Source of the DNA: an uncultured Xenococcaceae cyanobacterium
Lineage (GTDB): Bacteria > Cyanobacteriota > Cyanobacteriia > Cyanobacteriales > Xenococcaceae
DNA: 34,805 nt
Direction of reading: 5' to 3'
Assembly (NCBI GenBank): GCA_937996665.1
Contig: CALKUU010000113.1
Coordinates: forward strand, 1-34,805
Both the position numbers and the translations under genes were made by a program. Positions 28,999 to 34,805 of this stretch are shown here, piece by piece (position 1 is the stretch's first letter; every line of letters starts with the position of its first letter). The notes under the pieces were generated by a model, which had not been told where the DNA came from, ran no database searches, and saw nothing but the letters and a program-made list of their open reading frames with translations.

Positions 28999-29137
28999 TT
29001 TGCGTCTTAATTTCAGAATCTAGAGTAAGTGAATGAGTATTTTGGGTAGCAGATTTGGAATCAAGTAGGATGTTTAGGGCAAAGAAGACCTCCGCCCCTG
29101 ATTCCATTTATCTTAATTCATCCTAAATTGGCTCAAC

Positions 29138-30121
29138 CTAAAACTGGTTTTTGTAAGGAACCGTTGGTTTTTTTCTTTTCTTATTTTTATTTTTCTGATA
29201 ATCAATTTCTTTGAGTTTTTTCATGATGCGAGTGAAATACTCAGATAAATACTCTTCCATCGTCGTCATCTCTTGCTTATCAAGACCAAAGGTCTCATAA
29301 GTGTTATCCATATCTGCTTCGAATGCCTTCCCACTAGCTAGAACTTCAGCAAAAAACAATCTATTTGCTGTGTTTTGTCCCCAGGCAAAGAACCTTGTCA
29401 CTCGACGGATTAGGCGTAGTACTGTTAGAGAAACTGTTGAAATTTTAGCGCTTTTGCTAGACAATCTTTCGCAAAGATCAATTAATTCATAAGCGCCCCA
29501 AGCTCTTGTGCCAACGACAGGAAAAGATTTTTTCTCCGTTTCTGGTGTTTCTAAAGCTTTGATTGAAAACTTGGCAATATCCTGAGTGTTCATGTAGGCA
29601 ATAGGAGTATTTTCTCCACTGACCCAAACTACTTCATCATCGAGAATCGGAATCGCGTATTGAGCAATTAGGCCTTGCATAAATCCAGCTAGTTTGAGGG
29701 TTGTGTAATTTAAGCCAGATTCTTGGAGAAATAACTCAGTACAATGCTTGATTTTCATCAAGGGTACGTCAGGATATTGGTCAGCATTAAGGATGGAGAA
29801 GAAGATATATCTGTCGGTATCTGAATTTTGTACAGCCTGGATAAGATTAACTTTCCCCGTCCAGTCGACTGTTTCGATACTCAGGTTATCGGTAATTCTA
29901 GTTGTTGCAGCATCGATCACTGCATCAACTTCTTGTAGTGCAGGGGAAATTGTTTCGGGTTTGCAAAGGTCTCCTTTGACAACCTCAGCTCCCCATTCTG
30001 CTAGAAAAGAGGCTCTACTAAGAGAGCGAACTAAACATCGAACTTCGTGACCTTGATCTAAAGCATAGCGAGCGACTTGTCTCCCCAGGGTTCCAGTTGC
30101 ACCGACTAATAATATTCTCAT
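29138..30121 (-). CDS. ycf39: Ycf39-like atypical SDR (PSII assembly factor)
   Basis: MRILLVGATGTLGRQVARYALDQGHEVRCLVRS...GDLCKPETISPALQEVDAVIDAATTR...YIFFSILNADQYPDVPLMKIKHCTELFL. Confidence 0.93.
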   Translation of the reverse strand: MRILLVGATGTLGRQVARYALDQGHEVRCLVRSLSRASFLAEWGAEVVKGDLCKPETISPALQEVDAVIDAATTRITDNLSIETVDWTGKVNLIQAVQNSDTDRYIFFSILNADQYPDVPLMKIKHCTELFLQESGLNYTTLKLAGFMQGLIAQYAIPILDDEVVWVSGENTPIAYMNTQDIAKFSIKALETPETEKKSFPVVGTRAWGAYELIDLCERLSSKSAKISTVSLTVLRLIRRVTRFFAWGQNTANRLFFAEVLASGKAFEADMDNTYETFGLDKQEMTTMEEYLSEYFTRIMKKLKEIDYQKNKNKKRKKPTVPYKNQF

Positions 30122-30530
30122 AAATATGATTTTAAATTAACATTTTGTAACGTTACTCTAAGAGTCTATCAAAATCTGGGTTTTTGCGATGAGTCCTTCT
30201 CGTCAATTAATTGTGATCTAGGACTTAAATTTCCAGTAACTGTCTTTGTTTGGTGCCTTTGAATTGTGGTTACGACTACTATTTAGTGCAATCTAAAATA
30301 AATCTTTCTTTAACTCAGCGTTGACAAGAACCGTGTTTGCAGAGATTCGGCTAATCATTTACCAATTTATCTATATTTGTCTGAGATTTATATTTACTTG
30401 TCTAGATTTAGATTTCTTGATCCCAGTAAGCTCTGAAAGTTGTTTGGCTGAGAATAGAAATCAAATTTTGAGTTGAAGCAATTTCGGTTAAGCTGAGGAT
30501 TGAACAAGTAACTACAAAAATTTTCTCAAC

Positions 30531-30992
30531 ATGTTTGGTTTTCGTATTTTAGCGATCGCGTTTTTAAGTAGTATTTTGTGGCTAACTAGCTTTTTGGTAA
30601 CTCCACAAGCAAGCGCTTTGACCCCAATTAAATTATCCAATCTTGCCTATACTGCTTGTGCTGAAGAGTCTGGGGAAGGTAACTACGTTGGTAGTGGCGA
30701 TTTGGGAGCAAGCAACTGCTTTTTAATTGCTGGGAAAGCGAAAAACATGTCAGGAAAGACCTTAGTTGATGCTGATGTCTTTGGTCGGGTTTTTGATGCG
30801 AATGGCAATTCGATTATGGAAAACAGAGGCAGAATTGGCACAATTGAAGAGGTTCCTCCAGGGGTCAGCGATTTTGAAATCAGAATTAGTGTTTCTGCCA
30901 ATCAGCCGACACCCTTAACCCTCAAGCAATTTAAAGCTTCTGGTTTTGCTAGTAAAGTTCGCCCTTTTTACTATGATGACTTTGAGGATTAA
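30531..30992 (+). CDS. Secreted/hypothetical protein with signal peptide
   Basis: N-terminal signal MFGFRILAIAFLSSILWLTSFLVTPQASA; small beta-rich domain with two Cys. Confidence 0.75.
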   Translation: MFGFRILAIAFLSSILWLTSFLVTPQASALTPIKLSNLAYTACAEESGEGNYVGSGDLGASNCFLIAGKAKNMSGKTLVDADVFGRVFDANGNSIMENRGRIGTIEEVPPGVSDFEIRISVSANQPTPLTLKQFKASGFASKVRPFYYDDFED

Positions 30993-31282
30993 AATCCGCT
31001 GCCATAGGAAGCATAGACAGCTTGCGCTAGCGAACTTTCGAACAAGCCTTGCAACAACTGCAAAGCTAAGATAGCTAAAATTGCGGATAAGTCGATTCCA
31101 CCCAGAGGCGGAATAATCGAACGGAAGATATTTAGATAAGGATCTGTGATGGGGCTGAGAAAAGAGATGATGTTAAACGCCCACTCTGCTCCTTGGAACC
31201 AGGACAAAAGAATTCTGACGATCAGTATATATCCGTAAATTTCGAGAAATTTAACTATGCTAGCGAGAATAAGGGCGACCAT
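30989..31282 (-). CDS. YggT family membrane protein
   Basis: ILIVRILLSWFQG...FLSPITDPYLNIFRSIIPPLGGIDLSAILAILALQLLQ. Confidence 0.93.
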   Translation of the reverse strand: MVALILASIVKFLEIYGYILIVRILLSWFQGAEWAFNIISFLSPITDPYLNIFRSIIPPLGGIDLSAILAILALQLLQGLFESSLAQAVYASYGSGF

Positions 31283-31488
31283 AAGGGTTTAATGCTCCAA
31301 TAATTTTAAAATTTATTCCTTCGCTTATCTTAACGTGAGCTTACTCAGAATCAAAGTCGTTATTGCAACACCTTTGGAGTTATTTTGCTGTGGTGATTTT
31401 TTACCCAATTAATAGGCTCTTCCAATTAATTTTGAAGCTTTAATTCTGGTACTTTGATTAGGATGGCTGTAGGTAATCGAGAAAATTG

Positions 31489-33030
31489 CTATTGCTTCGT
31501 CTGAGAAATCGCTTCAATTTGTCTAGTTACTGTCAAGGCGGAATAACTTACTCCTGCTGTTCCTTCTCCTGGGTGAGTGGAGTCTCCCACTAGCCAAAGG
31601 TTTTTAATGGGGGTACGAGTGGCAAATCCGAAGGGTCCAAAAGTTGAGACTCGTTGACCAATGCCCCCAACTATTCCTTGATGTCTGGATGTGAACTTAG
31701 CAAAGGTTCTAGGTGTGGCTGTCTCTTGGTGGATAATTGTTTCTGAAGTGAGGTTGAAATAGGTATTTAATTTGGCGATCGCTTCATCGGTATATCTTTG
31801 TTTTAAGGATTCATAGTCAGCTTGAGAGCCTGACCACCACTTTTCTGTATCAGTAAAGGAAGAGGCGATGATTGTTGCTTGTTCAGATTTTGCTCTACCA
31901 TCATCGGGCTTACTAACTGAGACAAACAAAGAGTTATTTTCGCCGATCTCTCCGTCGTATTTATAGAGAAATTGCAGATGAGGGGAACAATTATCAGGAA
32001 TGGCAGTTCGGTTTACTCCCAAATAAATGACAAATGCACCTGACGCTGGGGGAAGTTTTGCTACCCTCGATTGATATTTGGGAAAGACAGCATTTGCTTG
32101 ATCTTGGTTGATGAGTGCGACTAAGTTTTGGGCAGTTACATTGGCAACGATATGTTCTGCTTTAATTACTTGATTTTCACCAGTTTTGTTATTTAGAACC
32201 TCTACTGCAAAGGCTTGATTTTTTTGTACTTGAATTTTATTAACAGAGTGTCTTAATTTAAGTTGCCCACCATGCTTTTCTAAACCTTCAATTAGGCGAT
32301 CGCTCAAAACTTGCATACTGCCTTGGAGATGAAATAATCCTTGCGGATTTTGAGATACTGCTAGAGCTGTTGCTGCATAAAGCAAAGCTGTTTCCTCCGT
32401 GCCAACCTGAGAATAAAGTTTAAGTTGGATATCCAAAAAAGTTTTTAATCTGAGGTCTTGATTTAGTCCATATAGTTTAAGGGCATCGCCTACTGTCATT
32501 AAGGCAAAAGGAACAGTAATTAATGTGTTGGGGCGTAGCGCAGTAACTAGCTGTTTGAAATCCCAGAGGTTTCGGGGTGGCAAAACAGGATCGCGAGCTT
32601 GAAACTGCCAGCTAGCGTTGAATAATTTTTGGAGTAGCTGCCAAAAAGGTTCGCTACCTGGAAATTGTTTTTGTCTTTCTTGTTGCCAACGTTGGCGATC
32701 GCGCCAGACATTTATCGGCTCGGTTTCTCCTGGCAGGAATACGGCGCAGGCGGGATCGCAAAAAGTGGCAGTTGGCAATTCGATCTCTAATTCATTAAAG
32801 ATGCGATGATGAATTCCCCCTGGTTCTAACCCAGCTACTTGGGTTGCACCTACATCGAAAGTAAATCCTTTTCTTTTAAAAGTAGAAGCACAGCCGCCTG
32901 CAACAGTTGCTTGTTCGAATATGGTTACTTTATATCCTCTTTTGGCTAGGAGCGCACCTGCCGTTAGACCACCAATTCCTGCTCCAATGACAACTATTTC
33001 GGACTTAATTTGATTTGAAGCGATCGTCAT
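31489..33030 (-). CDS. crtD: Carotenoid desaturase-family FAD oxidoreductase, CrtD-like (C-3',4' desaturase)
   Basis: IVVIGAGIGGLTAGALLAKRGYKVTIFEQATVAGGCASTFKRKGFTFDVGATQ; C-terminal NLWLVGDSTHPGEGTAGVSYSAL. Start set at 33030 (MTIASNQIKSEIVV). Confidence 0.87.
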   Translation of the reverse strand: MTIASNQIKSEIVVIGAGIGGLTAGALLAKRGYKVTIFEQATVAGGCASTFKRKGFTFDVGATQVAGLEPGGIHHRIFNELEIELPTATFCDPACAVFLPGETEPINVWRDRQRWQQERQKQFPGSEPFWQLLQKLFNASWQFQARDPVLPPRNLWDFKQLVTALRPNTLITVPFALMTVGDALKLYGLNQDLRLKTFLDIQLKLYSQVGTEETALLYAATALAVSQNPQGLFHLQGSMQVLSDRLIEGLEKHGGQLKLRHSVNKIQVQKNQAFAVEVLNNKTGENQVIKAEHIVANVTAQNLVALINQDQANAVFPKYQSRVAKLPPASGAFVIYLGVNRTAIPDNCSPHLQFLYKYDGEIGENNSLFVSVSKPDDGRAKSEQATIIASSFTDTEKWWSGSQADYESLKQRYTDEAIAKLNTYFNLTSETIIHQETATPRTFAKFTSRHQGIVGGIGQRVSTFGPFGFATRTPIKNLWLVGDSTHPGEGTAGVSYSALTVTRQIEAISQTKQ

Positions 33031-33120
33031 ATATTGTCTTGAATTTATATTTCTTAACAATTTAATTGTGACATATTTACTTGCTTGTCTTGAAAGTATG
33101 AGCAAGAAAAATAACCATCA

Positions 33121-33157
33121 AAAAAGATGAGCGCTTAGCTGCTCATCTGTAAAAAAA
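33121..33157 (-). terminator. Rho-independent terminator downstream of the DUF2780 gene
   Basis: Minus strand AGATGAGC-AGCTAAGC-GCTCATCT followed by TTTTT; perfect 8-bp stem at 33126-33133/33142-33149. Confidence 0.85.
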
Positions 33158-33233
33158 TAAATATTGATTTGCTAAGTTCAACCGCAATATAATCGTTCTC
33201 AAATAGCAAATTCAAATTTTTATAGTTCAGAGT

Positions 33234-33629
33234 TTATTTTAAAATCCCTGCCAAGATATCTTTAACTCCATCTCCGCCTTTATTCTGAACAAAAGAGAGA
33301 ATGATGGGTACAAACTTGGATACCATGCCAGGGTTCATGCCTAATTGACCAAAACCACCTGCTAAAGCGGCAAGACCAGCTACTTTACCTAAGCCGCCTC
33401 CACCGCCGCCCATTGCACCAGCTAATCCACCAAGTGCACCAGCGATTCCCCCACTGCTTTTGGGTGCTGCGCCAATTAGTCCAGAAATACCAGGGATAGC
33501 ATTGGCAACCTGAGAAAATTCGCCATCACCCAATTTTTCTTGTGCCATCTGAAAAATCAAACCTGCTCCACCCTGAGCCTGCTCTTCTTTGATATTAAGA
33601 CCTTGAGCTAACTGCTGAATTAATTCCAT
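33234..33629 (-). CDS. DUF2780-like Gly/Ala-rich protein
   Basis: MELIQQLAQGLNIKEEQAQGGAGLIFQMAQEKLGDGEFSQVANAIPGISGLI; C-terminal FVQNKGGDGVKDILAGIL. Confidence 0.83.
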   Translation of the reverse strand: MELIQQLAQGLNIKEEQAQGGAGLIFQMAQEKLGDGEFSQVANAIPGISGLIGAAPKSSGGIAGALGGLAGAMGGGGGGLGKVAGLAALAGGFGQLGMNPGMVSKFVPIILSFVQNKGGDGVKDILAGILK

Positions 33630-34040
33630 AGTTAATTGATAATTTAAGTTCTTTTGATCTCAATCCTGCCAAAGAAATTTATAATTTGCCAGAAGAAAAG
33701 CTTAAGATCTTGAATTTTACTTGGGTGACAAACATAAGACCATGGTTTAATTTGTCGAAATCATTATCAGAATTTAGCCTAACAAGATCTTTGAAGTAAA
33801 AAATCCCTTTATTTGAAAATACGCCATTTAGCCAACTATCTAAGCTATTTAGCCAAACTCTTTGTTTAGGCTATGTTAATGTGTTTCTCAAGTTGCTTAG
33901 TTAGGGCGATCGCTGATCTTAATTTCTGAAAGTGATTTACCAAGATAGCTTGCTCGAATAATTGCTTTGGGAGGTTGAGATTTTTGTTGGTAGGATAGCG
34001 CTAGCAAATTTAATCGAATTAACCACAAACTGGATCGTTT

Positions 34041-34805
34041 ATGACTTCAGATCATCTATTGATAGCGCAAGGATTATCAAAAAGTTTTGGCGGGATTAAA
34101 GCAGTTCAAAATGCTAACCTCTCAGTCAGAGAAGGTAGTATTACTGGCTTAATTGGTCCTAATGGGGCAGGAAAAACAACCCTCTTTAACCTGTTGTCTA
34201 ATTTTATTCCGCCAGATAGTGGATCTGTGATCTTTGATGATGTAAATATCAGTAAGTTGTCGCCTCATCAAATTGCTCAATGTGGTTTTATTCGAACTTT
34301 TCAAGTAGCAAGAGTTTTGTCTCGTTTATCGGTTTTAGAAAATATGTTGCTGGCTGCTCCTAAACAAACAGGAGAAAATTTTTTTCAGGTCTGGTTACAG
34401 CAGTCGCAATTAAGAAAAGAAGAGCAGCAAAATAAGCTTAAAGCTCTAGAAATTTTAGAATCTGTAGGTTTAAGCGACAAGGCTAATGATTATGCAGGTG
34501 CTTTATCTGGTGGGCAGAGAAAACTATTAGAAATGGCGAGAACTTTGATGTGCAAGCCAAAACTTATTTTGTTAGATGAGCCAGCCGCAGGCGTAAATCC
34601 TACCCTAATTAAACAAATTTGTCAGCACATTATTAACTGGAATCAAGAAGGAATAACTTTTTTAATTATTGAACATAATATGGATGTAATTATGTCTTTA
34701 TGCGATCGCGTTTGCGTCTTGGCAGAAGGAACTAATTTAGCAGAAGGTGATCCTACGGAAATTCAGAATAATAGTGCAGTTTTAAAGGCGTATTTAGGAG
34801 AATGA
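34041..34805 (+). CDS. natA: Branched-chain/neutral amino acid ABC transporter ATP-binding protein (LivG/NatA type)
   Basis: GLIGPNGAGKTTLFNLLSNF, IRTFQVARVLSRLSVLENMLLA, LSGGQRKLLEMARTLM, LLDEPAAGVNP. Confidence 0.85.
   Translation: MTSDHLLIAQGLSKSFGGIKAVQNANLSVREGSITGLIGPNGAGKTTLFNLLSNFIPPDSGSVIFDDVNISKLSPHQIAQCGFIRTFQVARVLSRLSVLENMLLAAPKQTGENFFQVWLQQSQLRKEEQQNKLKALEILESVGLSDKANDYAGALSGGQRKLLEMARTLMCKPKLILLDEPAAGVNPTLIKQICQHIINWNQEGITFLIIEHNMDVIMSLCDRVCVLAEGTNLAEGDPTEIQNNSAVLKAYLGE

Overview
This is a cyanobacterial chromosomal segment: it has many HIP1 GCGATCGC sites plus ldpA, ycf39 and crtD. Most of it is housekeeping or regulatory: partial ldpA, tRNA-Gly(GCC), two PP2C phosphatases, an FHA Ser/Thr kinase, UbiB/ABC1 kinase, cdsA, gpsA, an ankyrin protein, tadA, a 3-hydroxyisobutyrate-dehydrogenase-like oxidoreductase, an SGNH hydrolase, LMW-PTP, an SbmA/BacA- or ABCD-like ABC transporter, a REC-HisKA_2 kinase, ycf39, YggT, crtD, a DUF2780 protein and a natA-like ATPase. 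The accessory part is a compound type I restriction-modification island at about 9.6-17.6 kb. Its order is hsdM - [C-rich repeat cassette with a DUF559 Vsr-like endonuclease] - second hsdM 3' tail - hsdS - xisH - xisI - small ORF - hsdR. Three observations there are the most interesting in the window. First, hsdM has two diverged 63-nt 3' tails on either side of the DUF559 cassette, and only the distal tail has the ATGA overlap with hsdS. Second, an XisHI pair sits 2 nt downstream of hsdS. Third, hsdR is split by an apparent single-base deletion at about 15806. All family assignments come from reading motifs by eye; no database search was run.
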